Shown here piece after piece: positions 42,567-51,335 of a stretch of DNA of 64,000 bases. Origin of the DNA: Actinoplanes sp. KI2 (lineage in GTDB: Bacteria; Actinomycetota; Actinomycetes; Mycobacteriales; Micromonosporaceae); assembly GCF_025630775.1 (NCBI RefSeq), contig NZ_JAOSZE010000016.1, positions 62,001 to 126,000 on the forward strand, given 5' to 3'. A program made the translations under genes and the position numbers. The first letter of the stretch is position 1. Every line of letters begins with the position of its first letter. The notes below the pieces were generated by a model. That model was given only the letters and a program-made list of their open reading frames with translations, was not told where the DNA came from and did no database searches.

Positions 42567-43306
42567 GCGACGCCGCGGCCGGCGCCCGGCTGGCCGTGAC
42601 CACGCTGACCGTGCTGCCGGTCAGGGGCGGCCGGGTCGACCGGGCGGCCGCGGCGTGGGCGATGGGCCTCGCGCCCGCGGTGGGCGCCGTGCTGGGCGCG
42701 GTTCTGGCCGCGCTGCTCTGGGCGCTGCGGTCGGCCGGCACTCCCCCGCTGGTGGCGGCGGCCGTGACGATCGCGGCCGCGGCACTGCTGACCCGCGGCA
42801 TGCACCTGGACGGCCTGGCCGACACGGTCGACGCGCTCGGCTCCTACCGCTCCGGCGATGCCGCCCTGCAGATCATGAAAAAGCCGGACATCGGACCGTT
42901 CGGGGTGGCGGCCATCGCGCTCATCCTGCTGATCCAGACCGCGGCCGTTACCGGCCTCGGCGCGACGGGGCTCATCGTGGCCTGGGCGGCCGGCCGGCTG
43001 GCGATCACGGTGGCCTGCGCCCGCGGCGTGCCCGCGGCCCGGCCCGAGGGTCTGGGCGCGCTGGTCGCCGGGACGGTGCCCCGCCCGGCCGCGGCCCTCA
43101 TCGCGGCCGTCGTGGTGGTCGCTGCCGCGGCGGCGACCCCGGACCGTCGGTGGCAGGGTCCGGCCGCCGTCGTCGCGTCGCTGGCCGTCGTGCTTGCTCT
43201 GCTGCGCCATTGCGTACGCCGTTTCGGCGGCATCACCGGCGACGTTCTGGGTGCGGTGGTGGAGGTGGCCACCACCGTGGCCCTGGTCGGCCTATCCCTG
43301 GGCTGA
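42563..43306 (+). CDS. cobS: adenosylcobinamide-GDP ribazoletransferase
   Basis: CobS joins adenosylcobinamide-GDP with alpha-ribazole(-phosphate), the last step of cobalamin assembly, in the membrane. The 247-aa polytopic protein has RGMHLDGLADTVDALG near residue 72, and GGITGDVLGAVVE near the end. GTG 42563 overlaps the CobU-CobT stop, so kinase, transferase and synthase are made together. The 3' end overlaps a convergent gene by 15 nt. Confidence 0.93.
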   Translation: MSDAAAGARLAVTTLTVLPVRGGRVDRAAAAWAMGLAPAVGAVLGAVLAALLWALRSAGTPPLVAAAVTIAAAALLTRGMHLDGLADTVDALGSYRSGDAALQIMKKPDIGPFGVAAIALILLIQTAAVTGLGATGLIVAWAAGRLAITVACARGVPAARPEGLGALVAGTVPRPAAALIAAVVVVAAAAATPDRRWQGPAAVVASLAVVLALLRHCVRRFGGITGDVLGAVVEVATTVALVGLSLG

Positions 43307-43645
43307 GTCGTACTCCTTGACGACCCGCTTGGGCGCGGTGCGCCGCCACGCCTCGGTCACCACCTGGCGCAGTTCGGCCGGGTCCGCCCGGGTCAGGTCG
43401 ACCCGCACCCAGCCGTATCGGCCGGTGTAGGCCGCCTTCTCGTAGACGTCCGGCGCCCCGGCGATCAGCTCGGCCTGCTCCTCGAGGGACGCCTTGACCG
43501 AGGCGTACGACGACTCGGGGCTCCCGGCCGCGAACATCTTGTCGCCGTACCGCAGCGTGGGGTGTCCCCAGCTCTCGACGTGCACCTCCCGGCAGCCGGG
43601 CAACGCCAGCACCCAGTCGCGGAGTTGCTCGTACGTGACGGACAT
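43292..43645 (-). CDS. MmcQ/YjbR-family protein
   Basis: The 117-aa protein has the YjbR fold pattern (LPGCREVHVESWGHPTLRYG, then YGWVRVDL near residue 78). Family members are small, double-wing-like proteins once suggested to bind DNA; their biological role is unclear. The gene lies 4 nt downstream of gcvT on the same strand, so they form an operon. Confidence 0.88.
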   Translation of the reverse strand: MSVTYEQLRDWVLALPGCREVHVESWGHPTLRYGDKMFAAGSPESSYASVKASLEEQAELIAGAPDVYEKAAYTGRYGWVRVDLTRADPAELRQVVTEAWRRTAPKRVVKEYDSAQG

Positions 43646-43649
43646 CGGG

Positions 43650-44753
43650 TCACCGCACCGAGGGCTGCACGAACGGCGGCTTGACCACCTTGGCCTCGAT
43701 CCGCCGGCCCCGGACGTCGATCTGCACCAGGTCGCCGTCGGCGATGCCGGCCGCGGTGTCGATCAGAGCCAGCGCGATGCCGACCTTCTTCGTCGGCGAG
43801 AACGTGCCGCTGGTGGTCTCGCCGATCGCCTGGTCCCCGGCGTACACCGGCATGTGACCGCGGGGGATCCCGCGGCCGGTCAGTTCCAGCCCGCGCAGCA
43901 CGCGACGCGGACCCGCGGCCTTCTCCGCCAGCAGCGCGTCGCGGCCCCAGAATGCGGGCTTGGACCAGCCGACCGCCCAGCCGGAACGGGCCTGCACCGG
44001 CGAGATGTCGAGGGAGAGGTCCTGGCCGTGCAGCGGGTAGCCCATCTCGGTGCGCAGCGTGTCGCGCGCGCCGAGCCCGCACGGCTGCACGCCGGCGCCC
44101 ACGATCGCGTCCCACACCGCGAGCGCGTCGTCCCACGGCACGACCAGCTCGTAGCCGTGCTCCCCGGTGTAGCCGGTGCGGCAGACGATCAACTCGGCCT
44201 CGCCGAGCCGGGCGGTCGCGAACGACATGTAGTCGTGGTCGGTGGGCAGCCCCAGCTTGCCGAGAACGTCGGCCGAGCTCGGACCCTGCACGGCCAGCAC
44301 CGCGAACTTCCGGTGCTCGTCCTCCACCGTCAGCCCCTCCGGCGCCGCGGCCCGCAGGCGGCGGACCACCTCGGCGGTGTTGGCCGCGTTCGGGATCAGG
44401 AAGACGTGGTCGTCGGCGAACAGGTACGCGATCAGGTCGTCGACCACGCCACCGCTCTCGTCGCAGCAGAGCGTGTACTGCGCCTTGCCGGGGCCGATGC
44501 GGTCCAGGTCGTTGGTGAGGCAGGAGTTGACGAACGCGGCCGCACCCTGCCCGCGGACCCGGGCCTTGCCCAGGTGCGAGACGTCGAAGACGCCGGCCGC
44601 CTCGCGTACGGCAGCATGCTCGCGCAGTACCCCGCCGCCGGCGTACTCCAACGGCATCTCCCAGCCGCCGAAGGCGGCGAGCTTGGCACCGAGCGCGAGG
44701 TGGCGTTCGTGCAGCGGAGAGCGGAAAAGGTCGTGGACGGCGTCGGCAGACAT
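43650..44753 (-). CDS. gcvT: aminomethyltransferase, glycine cleavage system T protein
   Basis: GcvT transfers the methylene group from lipoyl-GcvH-bound aminomethyl to tetrahydrofolate, releasing ammonia. The 367-aa sequence shows FDVSHLGKARVRG, the folate-site acidic residue in YTGEHGYELVV, the RDTLRTEMGYPLHG stretch, and the C-terminal barrel. gcvH and gcvP are not in the window. The gene sits divergently from pepA and near the lipoate genes that its partner GcvH depends on. Confidence 0.93.
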   Translation of the reverse strand: MSADAVHDLFRSPLHERHLALGAKLAAFGGWEMPLEYAGGGVLREHAAVREAAGVFDVSHLGKARVRGQGAAAFVNSCLTNDLDRIGPGKAQYTLCCDESGGVVDDLIAYLFADDHVFLIPNAANTAEVVRRLRAAAPEGLTVEDEHRKFAVLAVQGPSSADVLGKLGLPTDHDYMSFATARLGEAELIVCRTGYTGEHGYELVVPWDDALAVWDAIVGAGVQPCGLGARDTLRTEMGYPLHGQDLSLDISPVQARSGWAVGWSKPAFWGRDALLAEKAAGPRRVLRGLELTGRGIPRGHMPVYAGDQAIGETTSGTFSPTKKVGIALALIDTAAGIADGDLVQIDVRGRRIEAKVVKPPFVQPSVR

Positions 44754-44893
44754 GACAGTGAACTTACCCGTGACCTTGCAAGTCGTTATTGTCGCGGGGA
44801 CACCCTTCCCCCGTCGCCATCGCGACCGGGACCACCAGACCAGCCGGCGAGCTCAAGAAGCCGCCGGCCCCGAAACGCCCGCGGAGTGCCCGA

Positions 44894-46429
44894 GTGAGCC
44901 AGCCCAGCCTCAGCCTGGTCGACACTGACCCGGCCGAATTGGTCGTCGACGCGATCGTCATCGGCCTGCACAGCCAGCCCGACGAAGGGGGCGCCCTGCT
45001 GCCGGCTGCCGGGGCGGAGAGCATCGCCGCCGCGTTCGACGGCAAGCTCACCTCGACGCTGGCGCTGCTCGGCGCGAGCGGAGCCCCGGGCGAGGTGACC
45101 AAGCTGGCCACGCTCGGCACCATCGCGGCGCCGCTGATCGTCGCGGTCGGGCTCGGCGACGAGCCGTCCGGCTCCGCCCCCGAGCGGGAGAAGCTGCGTC
45201 GCGGCACCGGCGCGGCGGTGCGCGCGCTGGCCGGCAGCGCGACGGTCGCGCTGGCCCTGCCGGTGCCGGACGACCAGGACGCGCCGGGCGTGCTGCGCGC
45301 GATCCTGGAGGGCGCGCTGCTCGGCGGCTACCGGTTCGCCGGCTACAAGACCAAGGCGCAGCCGCGGCGCCGGGACCCGGTGGCCGCGCTGCAGGTGCAC
45401 GTGCCGGACGCGGCCGACGCGGCGGCCGGCGCCGAGGTGACCCGGGCCGAGATCGTCGGCCGGTCGGTGCGGCTGGCCCGGGACTGGGTCAACATGGCGC
45501 CCAACGAGCTGCGCCCGCCGCAGTTCGCCGACGCGGTGGTCGCCGCCGTGCAGGGCACCGGCCTGCAGGTCGAGGTGCTCGGCCTGGAGGAGCTGAGGTC
45601 GGCCGGCTACGGCGGCATCGTGGCGGTCGGCCAGGGCTCGGAGGCGCCGCCGCGGCTGGTCAAAATCACCTACGTGCCCGAGGGGGTGTCCTCGCCCAAG
45701 AAGGTCGCGCTGGTCGGCAAGGGCATCACCTTCGACACCGGCGGCATCAGCATCAAGCCGACGGCCGGCATGTGGGAGATGAAGTCGGACATGGCCGGCG
45801 CGGCCGCGATCGGCGGGGCGATGCTGGCGATCGCGGCGCTCAAGCCACCGGTGGCGGTCAGCGGATACCTCGCGATGGCGGAGAACATGCCGTCCGGCTC
45901 GTCGTACCGGCCGGGCGACGTGATCACGATGTTCAACGGCAAGCGGGTCGAGGTGTTCAACACCGACGCCGAGGGACGCATGGTGCTCGGCGACGCGATC
46001 GCGCGGGCCTGCGCGGACGGCGCCGAGTACGTCTTCGAGGTGTCCACCCTGACCGGCGGCCAGGTGGTCGCGCTGGGCAAGCGGATCGCCGGGCTGATGG
46101 GCTCGGCGGACGCGGTCGAGCTGATCCGGGCGGCCGGCGACAGGGTCGGCGAGCCGGCCTGGCCGATGCCGCTGCCGGACGAGGTCCGCAAGGGCATGGA
46201 ATCCGACATCGCGGACATCTGCCAGACCAACAACGCGATGGACCGGGCCGGGCACATGCTGCAGGGCGGCGTGTTCCTGCGCGAGTTCGTGGCCGACGGG
46301 GTCGAATGGGCGCACATCGACATCGCCGGGCCCGGATACAACGCGGGCGAGGCGCACGGGCACTGGACCAAGGGCGGTACGGGGGTCCCCGTCCGCACCC
46401 TGCTCCAGGCCGTGGAGGACTTGACCTAG
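44894..46429 (+). CDS. pepA: leucyl aminopeptidase (M17)
   Basis: This 511-aa two-zinc cytosolic aminopeptidase has the metal-binding signature NTDAEGRMVLGDA near residue 355, the catalytic region GKGITFDTGGISIKP, and KSDMAGAA. The N-terminal macro-like domain (1-160) is present. GGAG 7 nt before GTG 44894 selects this start; the frame is open 35 codons further upstream but lacks a site. It processes N-terminal residues of peptides in protein turnover and corresponds to mycobacterial pepB. Confidence 0.93.
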   Translation: MSQPSLSLVDTDPAELVVDAIVIGLHSQPDEGGALLPAAGAESIAAAFDGKLTSTLALLGASGAPGEVTKLATLGTIAAPLIVAVGLGDEPSGSAPEREKLRRGTGAAVRALAGSATVALALPVPDDQDAPGVLRAILEGALLGGYRFAGYKTKAQPRRRDPVAALQVHVPDAADAAAGAEVTRAEIVGRSVRLARDWVNMAPNELRPPQFADAVVAAVQGTGLQVEVLGLEELRSAGYGGIVAVGQGSEAPPRLVKITYVPEGVSSPKKVALVGKGITFDTGGISIKPTAGMWEMKSDMAGAAAIGGAMLAIAALKPPVAVSGYLAMAENMPSGSSYRPGDVITMFNGKRVEVFNTDAEGRMVLGDAIARACADGAEYVFEVSTLTGGQVVALGKRIAGLMGSADAVELIRAAGDRVGEPAWPMPLPDEVRKGMESDIADICQTNNAMDRAGHMLQGGVFLREFVADGVEWAHIDIAGPGYNAGEAHGHWTKGGTGVPVRTLLQAVEDLT

Positions 46430-46806
46430 CTGGTCCGGCGCTTCTGCCTGGCGTTGTAGTCGCGCATGCGCTGGGGGTAGCCGAGCAGGCGGACGTCGTA
46501 GATCGGCAGCGACAGCTGGTGGGCCCAACGCCGGGCGATCTCGGGCGACTCGATGCGGCGGCGGGTCCACTCGCCGTCGTGTGCGACGAGCAACACCGTG
46601 GTCTCGGTCACGGTCGTGCGGGGCTCGATGAATGCCTCGACGCCCCGGCGAGTGCGGACGAACTCCGCAAGGTACTCGAGATCGGCACGATCGACCGGTC
46701 GACCCGCCACCCGCTGGGGCGCGGTGCGCCGCCGAAACCAGGCCACTGCCCGCTCCTCACGCTCGATTTCCGCAAGGGTACGACGAGCGGGCACGCCGAT
46801 CGGCAC
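46426..46806 (-). CDS. hypothetical conserved actinobacterial protein (126 aa)
   Basis: The frame starting at GTG 46806 (alternative GTG 46794) encodes a basic protein with LAEIEREERAVAWFRRR, a central acidic helix (DRADLEYLAEFVRTRRGVEA) and YDVRLLGYPQRMRDYN near the end. I do not recognise a fold. It is convergent with pepA (4-nt overlap at the stops) and divergent from lpdA, a position that recurs beside the lpd gene in related genomes as far as I recall. Confidence 0.65.
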   Translation of the reverse strand: MPIGVPARRTLAEIEREERAVAWFRRRTAPQRVAGRPVDRADLEYLAEFVRTRRGVEAFIEPRTTVTETTVLLVAHDGEWTRRRIESPEIARRWAHQLSLPIYDVRLLGYPQRMRDYNARQKRRTS

Positions 46807-46911
46807 CTGGCTGCATCGATGGCTTCCACAAGTGACAAGATGGCTTGGACATACTGTGACCGTTTCCTTTGTGTGACCCACATGGCGACGGATGTGACCA
46901 CTGGAGTCAAC

Positions 46912-48303
46912 GTGAGCCAGCCGAACGGCGAAACCTTCGACATCGTCATCCTCGGCGCCGGCAGCGGCGGCTACGCGGCTGCTCTGCGCGCCGCTGAGCT
47001 CGACCTCTCCGTAGCGCTGATCGACAAGGCCGAGCTGGGCGGCACGTGCCTGCACCGCGGCTGCATCCCGACCAAGGCGCTGCTGCACGCGGCCGAGATC
47101 GCCGAGCAGACCCGGGAGAGCGAGCAGTTCGGCATCAAGGCCGAGCTGGTCGGCATCGACATGGCCGGGGTGAACGCGTACAAGGACGGTGTTGTCTCCC
47201 GTCTGTTCAAGGGTCTCACCGGCCTGCTCACGCACAACAAGAACATCACCGTGGTGGCCGGCGAGGGCAAGCTCGTCAGCAAGGACACGGTCGAGGTGGC
47301 CGGCAAGCGCTACACCGGCCGGAACGTCATCCTGGCCAGCGGCTCCTACTCGCGCTCGCTGCCCGGCCTCGAGGTCGACGGCAAGCGGGTCATCACCAGC
47401 GAGCACGCCCTTCGCCTCGACCGCGTGCCGTCGTCGGCGATCGTGCTCGGCGGCGGCGTGATCGGCGTCGAGTTCGCCAGCGTCTGGAAGTCGTTCGGCG
47501 CCGAGGTGACCATCCTGGAGGCGCTGCCCCGCCTGGTCGCCGCCGAGGACGAGGACATCTCGAAGCAGCTCGAGCGCAACTTCCGCAAGCGGAAGATCAA
47601 CTTCAAGGTCGGCAAGCCGTTCGAGAAGGTCGAGCACACCGAGAACGGCGTGCGCGCGACCATCCAGGGCGGCGAGACGGTCGAGGCCGAGGTGCTGCTG
47701 GTCGCGGTCGGCCGCGGCCCGACGACCCAGGGCCTCGGCTACGAGGAGCAGGGCATCACGCTCGACCGCGGCTTCGTGATCACCAACGAGCGGCTGCACA
47801 CCGGCGTCGGCAACATCTACGCCGTCGGCGACATCGTCCCCGGCCTCCAGCTCGCGCACCGCGGCTTCGCCCAGGGCATCTTCGTGGCCGAGGAGATCGC
47901 CGGCAAGCGCCCGGCGGCCATCGACGAGGCGGGCATCCCGCGGGTCACCTACTGCGACCCCGAGATCGCCTCGATGGGCCTGACCGAGGCCAAGGCCAAG
48001 GAGAAGTACGGCGCCGACAAGATCTCGACGTTCAACTACAACCTCGGCGGCAACGGCAAGAGCCAGATCCTCAAGACCCAGGGCTTCGTCAAGCTGGTCC
48101 GGCTCGACGACGGCCCGGTCCTCGGCGTGCACATGATCGGCGCGCGGATGAGCGAGCAGGTCGGCGAGGCGCAGCTGATCTACAACTGGGAGGCCTTCCC
48201 GGAGGAGGTCGCCCAGCTCGTGCACGCCCACCCGACGCAGAACGAGGCGATGGGCGAGGCGTTCCTGGCGCTCGCCGGCAAGCCCCTGCACGTACACGCC
48301 TGA
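46912..48303 (+). CDS. lpdA: dihydrolipoyl dehydrogenase (E3)
   Basis: The 463-aa FAD disulfide reductase has the FAD motif GAGSGGYAAA, redox pair Cys46/Cys51 in GGTCLHRGC, NAD motif GGGVIGVEFAS, second FAD motif YAVGDI, and the active-site base His440 in HAHPTQNE. It reoxidises dihydrolipoyl groups of SucB and GcvH with NAD. GGAG 5 nt before GTG 46912 fixes the start; ATG 46882 lacks a site. It is followed after 43 bp by sucB. Confidence 0.95.
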   Translation: MSQPNGETFDIVILGAGSGGYAAALRAAELDLSVALIDKAELGGTCLHRGCIPTKALLHAAEIAEQTRESEQFGIKAELVGIDMAGVNAYKDGVVSRLFKGLTGLLTHNKNITVVAGEGKLVSKDTVEVAGKRYTGRNVILASGSYSRSLPGLEVDGKRVITSEHALRLDRVPSSAIVLGGGVIGVEFASVWKSFGAEVTILEALPRLVAAEDEDISKQLERNFRKRKINFKVGKPFEKVEHTENGVRATIQGGETVEAEVLLVAVGRGPTTQGLGYEEQGITLDRGFVITNERLHTGVGNIYAVGDIVPGLQLAHRGFAQGIFVAEEIAGKRPAAIDEAGIPRVTYCDPEIASMGLTEAKAKEKYGADKISTFNYNLGGNGKSQILKTQGFVKLVRLDDGPVLGVHMIGARMSEQVGEAQLIYNWEAFPEEVAQLVHAHPTQNEAMGEAFLALAGKPLHVHA

Positions 48304-48346
48304 TCTAGTCGTTAACCAAAGACGAAGCGGTTAAGGAGTTCGGAGA

Positions 48347-50245
48347 ATGCCGGTATCGGTCACCATGCCGCGGCTGGGTGAGAGCGTCACCGAGGGCACC
48401 GTCACGCGCTGGCTCAAGCAGGAGGGCGAGCGGGTCGAGGCCGATGAGCCGCTGCTCGAGGTCTCCACCGACAAGGTCGACACGGAGATCCCGTCGCCGG
48501 CCGCGGGCGTGCTGACCCGCATCGTCGTGGGCGAGGACGAGACCGCCGACGTCGGCAGCGAGCTGGCGGTCATCTCGGGCGACGGGGAGGACGCGGGCGC
48601 CGCGGCGCCCGCCCCGGCCGCCGCCCCGCAGGCCGAGGCCGAGCCGGAGCCGCCGGCGCCGACCACCCCCTCGACCGAGAAGCCGGTCGAGGCCGAGGCT
48701 CCCGCGCCGCAGCAGGACGCCGCGCCGCAGCAGGACGCCTCGCCGTCCGCGGGCGGCGAGGGCACCGACGTGAAGATGCCGGCGCTCGGCGAGAGCGTCA
48801 CCGAGGGCACCATCACGCGCTGGCTCAAGCAGGTCGGCGAGACGATCGAGGCGGACGAGCCGCTCCTCGAGGTCTCCACCGACAAGGTCGACACCGAGAT
48901 CCCGTCGCCGGTGGCCGGCACGGTCCTCGAGATCAAGGTGCAGGAGGACGAGACCGCCGACGTCGGCGCGGTGCTCGCGGTGATCGGCACGCCCGGCTCC
49001 GCGGCCCCGCAGGCGCCCGCGCCTCAGGCCGCTCCCGCCCCGCAGCAGGAGGCCCCGCGGCAGGAGGCCCCGAAGCAGGAGGCGCCGAAGCAGGAGGCCC
49101 CGAAGCAGGAGGCGCCCGCTCCGCAGCCGCGGATCGAGTCGGCGCCCGCGCCGTCGTTCGCGCCCGGCGACTCGTACGCGGAGCCCTCGGCCGCGGCGGA
49201 GACCGCCAAGGACCCGTCGGCCGCCGAGCGCAGCGCCGAGCCGCCGGCCGCGGCCGCCACGCCGACCCGCGAGGCCGCCAAGGCCAACGGCGCCGGCGAC
49301 GCCGGTTACCTGACCCCGCTGGTCCGCAAGCTGGCCGCCGAGAAGGGCGTGGACCTCTCCAGCCTGACCGGCACCGGCGTCGGCGGCCGCATCCGCAAGC
49401 AGGACGTGCTCGACGCGGCCGAGGCCGCGGAGAAGGCCAAGGCCGCCCCGGCTCCGGCAGCGGCCGCCGCCCCGCCGGCCGCTGCCCCGGCTGCCCCGGC
49501 CGCCAAGCCGGCCCCGAGCCCGCTGCGCGGCCGCACCGAGAAGCTGACCCGCATGCGCCAGACGATCGCCCGGCGCATGGTCGAGTCGCTGCAGGTCTCG
49601 GCCCAGCTCACCACGGTGGTCGAGGTGGACGTCACCAAGATCGCCCAGCTGCGGAACAGGGCGAAGGCCGCCTTCCAGGCCAAGCACGGCGTCAAGCTGA
49701 CCTTCATGCCGTTCTTCGCCCTCGCCGCGGTCGAGGCGCTGCAGCAGCACCCGACGGTCAACTCGTCGCTCGACCTCGAGGCCAACACGGTCACCTACCA
49801 CGACGGCGAGCACCTGGGCATCGCGGTGGACACACCGCGCGGCCTGATCGTCCCGGTGATCCGCGACGCCGGCGACCTCAACCTGGCCGGCCTGGCCAAG
49901 CGGATCGCCGACGTGGCCGACCGCACCCGGAACAACAAGATCGGCCCGGACGAGCTGTCCGGCGGCACGTTCACGCTGACCAACACCGGCAGCCGGGGCG
50001 CGCTGTTCGACACTCCGATCATCAACCAGCCGCAGGTCGGCATCCTCGGCACCGGCGCGGTGGTCAAGCGGGCCGTGGTGCTCAGCGACCCCGACCTCGG
50101 CGAGATCATCGCGCCGCGCTCGATGGTTTACCTGGCGCTCAGCTACGACCACCGGATCGTGGACGGCGCCGACGCGGCCCGCTTCCTGGTCACCGTCAAG
50201 GAGCGCCTGGAGGGCGGCCAGTTCGAGGCCGAGCTCGGCCTGTAA
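48347..50245 (+). CDS. sucB: dihydrolipoamide acyltransferase (E2) with two lipoyl domains
   Basis: The 632-aa E2 has two nearly identical lipoyl domains carrying the lipoylated lysines K43 and K180 (STDKVDTEIPSP). Ala/Pro/Glu linkers come next, including a QEAPKQEAP tandem repeat (about 228-255). A peripheral subunit-binding domain (about 325-365, YLTPLVRKLAAEKGVD, TGTGVGGRIRKQDVL) and the catalytic core with His602 in SYDHRIVDG follow. In actinobacteria this E2 can serve both pyruvate and 2-oxoglutarate dehydrogenases. AAGGAG precedes ATG 48347. A repeat block and a hairpin follow the stop. Confidence 0.93.
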   Translation: MPVSVTMPRLGESVTEGTVTRWLKQEGERVEADEPLLEVSTDKVDTEIPSPAAGVLTRIVVGEDETADVGSELAVISGDGEDAGAAAPAPAAAPQAEAEPEPPAPTTPSTEKPVEAEAPAPQQDAAPQQDASPSAGGEGTDVKMPALGESVTEGTITRWLKQVGETIEADEPLLEVSTDKVDTEIPSPVAGTVLEIKVQEDETADVGAVLAVIGTPGSAAPQAPAPQAAPAPQQEAPRQEAPKQEAPKQEAPKQEAPAPQPRIESAPAPSFAPGDSYAEPSAAAETAKDPSAAERSAEPPAAAATPTREAAKANGAGDAGYLTPLVRKLAAEKGVDLSSLTGTGVGGRIRKQDVLDAAEAAEKAKAAPAPAAAAAPPAAAPAAPAAKPAPSPLRGRTEKLTRMRQTIARRMVESLQVSAQLTTVVEVDVTKIAQLRNRAKAAFQAKHGVKLTFMPFFALAAVEALQQHPTVNSSLDLEANTVTYHDGEHLGIAVDTPRGLIVPVIRDAGDLNLAGLAKRIADVADRTRNNKIGPDELSGGTFTLTNTGSRGALFDTPIINQPQVGILGTGAVVKRAVVLSDPDLGEIIAPRSMVYLALSYDHRIVDGADAARFLVTVKERLEGGQFEAELGL

Positions 50246-50318
50246 GCGGGACGGACGCGGCTGGCAAGCGGACGAACGCGGCTGCTAAGCGAACGGACGC
50301 GGCTGCTAAGCGGACGAA
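50244..50318 (+). repeat. 21/22-bp tandem repeat starting at the sucB stop
   Basis: Units begin at 50244, 50266, 50287 and 50308 (partial), each AAGCGNACGNACGCGGCTGN with small changes. The first unit begins inside the TAA stop codon. Confidence 0.9.
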
Positions 50319-50320
50319 AG

Positions 50321-50355
50321 GGGGTGTGCCGGATTGATCCGATCCGGCACACCCC
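50321..50355 (+). terminator. hairpin terminator after lpdA-sucB
   Basis: GGGGTGTGCCGGAT (50321-50334) pairs perfectly with ATCCGGCACACCCC (50342-50355) around a 7-nt loop. It sits 43 bp before the next start. The U-run is poor, as is common in high-GC actinobacteria. Confidence 0.8.
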
Positions 50356-50397
50356 ACTTCGGTTTCGGACGGGTTCACGGATGGGCATCATGGTGAG

Positions 50398-51303
50398 ATG
50401 CGGATCCTGATGGCCGGCGCCTCCGGCTTCCTCGGCACGCGGCTGGGCGACCGGCTCGCCGAGGCCGGACACGAGATCACCCGGCTGGTCAGGCGGCCGG
50501 CCCGGACCGCCGACGAGTCGCCCTGGCGGCCGTCGCAGGGCCAGATCGACCCGGCCGTGGTGGCCGCCGCCGACGTGGTGATCAACATGGCCGGCGCGAA
50601 CATCGGGACGCATCGCTGGACCGCGCACTATCGCGGGGTGCTGCGGTCGAGCCGGGTCGACACCACCGCCACGCTGGCCGACGCGATCAAGCAACTGCCG
50701 CCCGCCGACCGGCCGGGCACGATGGTGCAGGCGTCCGGGATCAGCGCGTACGGCGACACCGGGGACCGGCCGACCACCGAGGCGGGACCGGCCGGGCAGA
50801 CCTTCCTGGCCGACCTGTGCCGGGTCTGGGAGGCCGCGGCCCGGCCCGCCGAGGACGCCGGCACCCGGGTGCTGCTGTTGCGTACCGCGCCGCTGATCGA
50901 CGCGACCGGCGGCCTGCTCAAGCCGCTGCTGATCCCGTTCCGGCTGGGCCTGGGCGCCAAGCTCGGCAGCGGCCGGCAGTGGATGGCCTGGATGGCGCCG
51001 GCCGACTGGCTCGGGGCGGTCGAGTTCCTGCTGGACCGCGAGGACGTGGCCGGCCCGGTGAACATGACCGGGCCGGCGTCGTGCACGAACGCGGAGTTCA
51101 CCCGGGCACTGGCCCGGGCGCTGCACCGGCCGGCGATGCTGACCGTGCCGGGCGTCGCGCTCGACGTGGCGCTCGGCGGGCTCGCCGAGGAGCTGCGGGT
51201 GAGTGTGCGCGCGGTCCCCGCCGTACTGGAAAAAGCGGGTTTTCACTGGTCGTACCCGGACATAGACGCCGCGGTTCGGGTCGCCGTCGACACATCCCCG
51301 TAG
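50398..51303 (+). CDS. SDR-type nucleotide-sugar epimerase-like protein (TIGR01777 family)
   Basis: The 301-aa Rossmann protein has GASGFLGTRLGDRL at the N-terminus, NMAGANIG near residue 63 and QASGISAYGDTG near 116. A DUF1731-like C-terminus (about 245-301, VPGVALDVALGGLAEELR) completes the TIGR01777/SDR39U1 pattern. The reaction is unknown. The gene always seems to travel with sucB and lipB in actinobacteria (Rv2216 position). Confidence 0.9.
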   Translation: MRILMAGASGFLGTRLGDRLAEAGHEITRLVRRPARTADESPWRPSQGQIDPAVVAAADVVINMAGANIGTHRWTAHYRGVLRSSRVDTTATLADAIKQLPPADRPGTMVQASGISAYGDTGDRPTTEAGPAGQTFLADLCRVWEAAARPAEDAGTRVLLLRTAPLIDATGGLLKPLLIPFRLGLGAKLGSGRQWMAWMAPADWLGAVEFLLDREDVAGPVNMTGPASCTNAEFTRALARALHRPAMLTVPGVALDVALGGLAEELRVSVRAVPAVLEKAGFHWSYPDIDAAVRVAVDTSP

Positions 51304-51322
51304 ACGAAACAGCTTCGCTTGC

Positions 51323-51328
51323 TAACCT
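51323..51328 (+). promoter_or_regulatory. -10-like TANNNT box, leaderless start
   Basis: TAACCT ends 7 nt before ATG 51336 and 4 nt before GTG 51333. Confidence 0.45.
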
Positions 51329-51335
51329 GCGCGTG

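Noticed and set aside
40727..43210. 827-codon minus-strand open frame across cobUT and cobS
   Set aside because: Opposite the well-supported cob genes; low-complexity Ser/Pro/Arg translation with no motif.
46882..46911. ATG 46882 as the lpdA start
   Set aside because: No Shine-Dalgarno, whereas GTG 46912 has GGAG 5 nt upstream and gives the usual E3 N-terminus.
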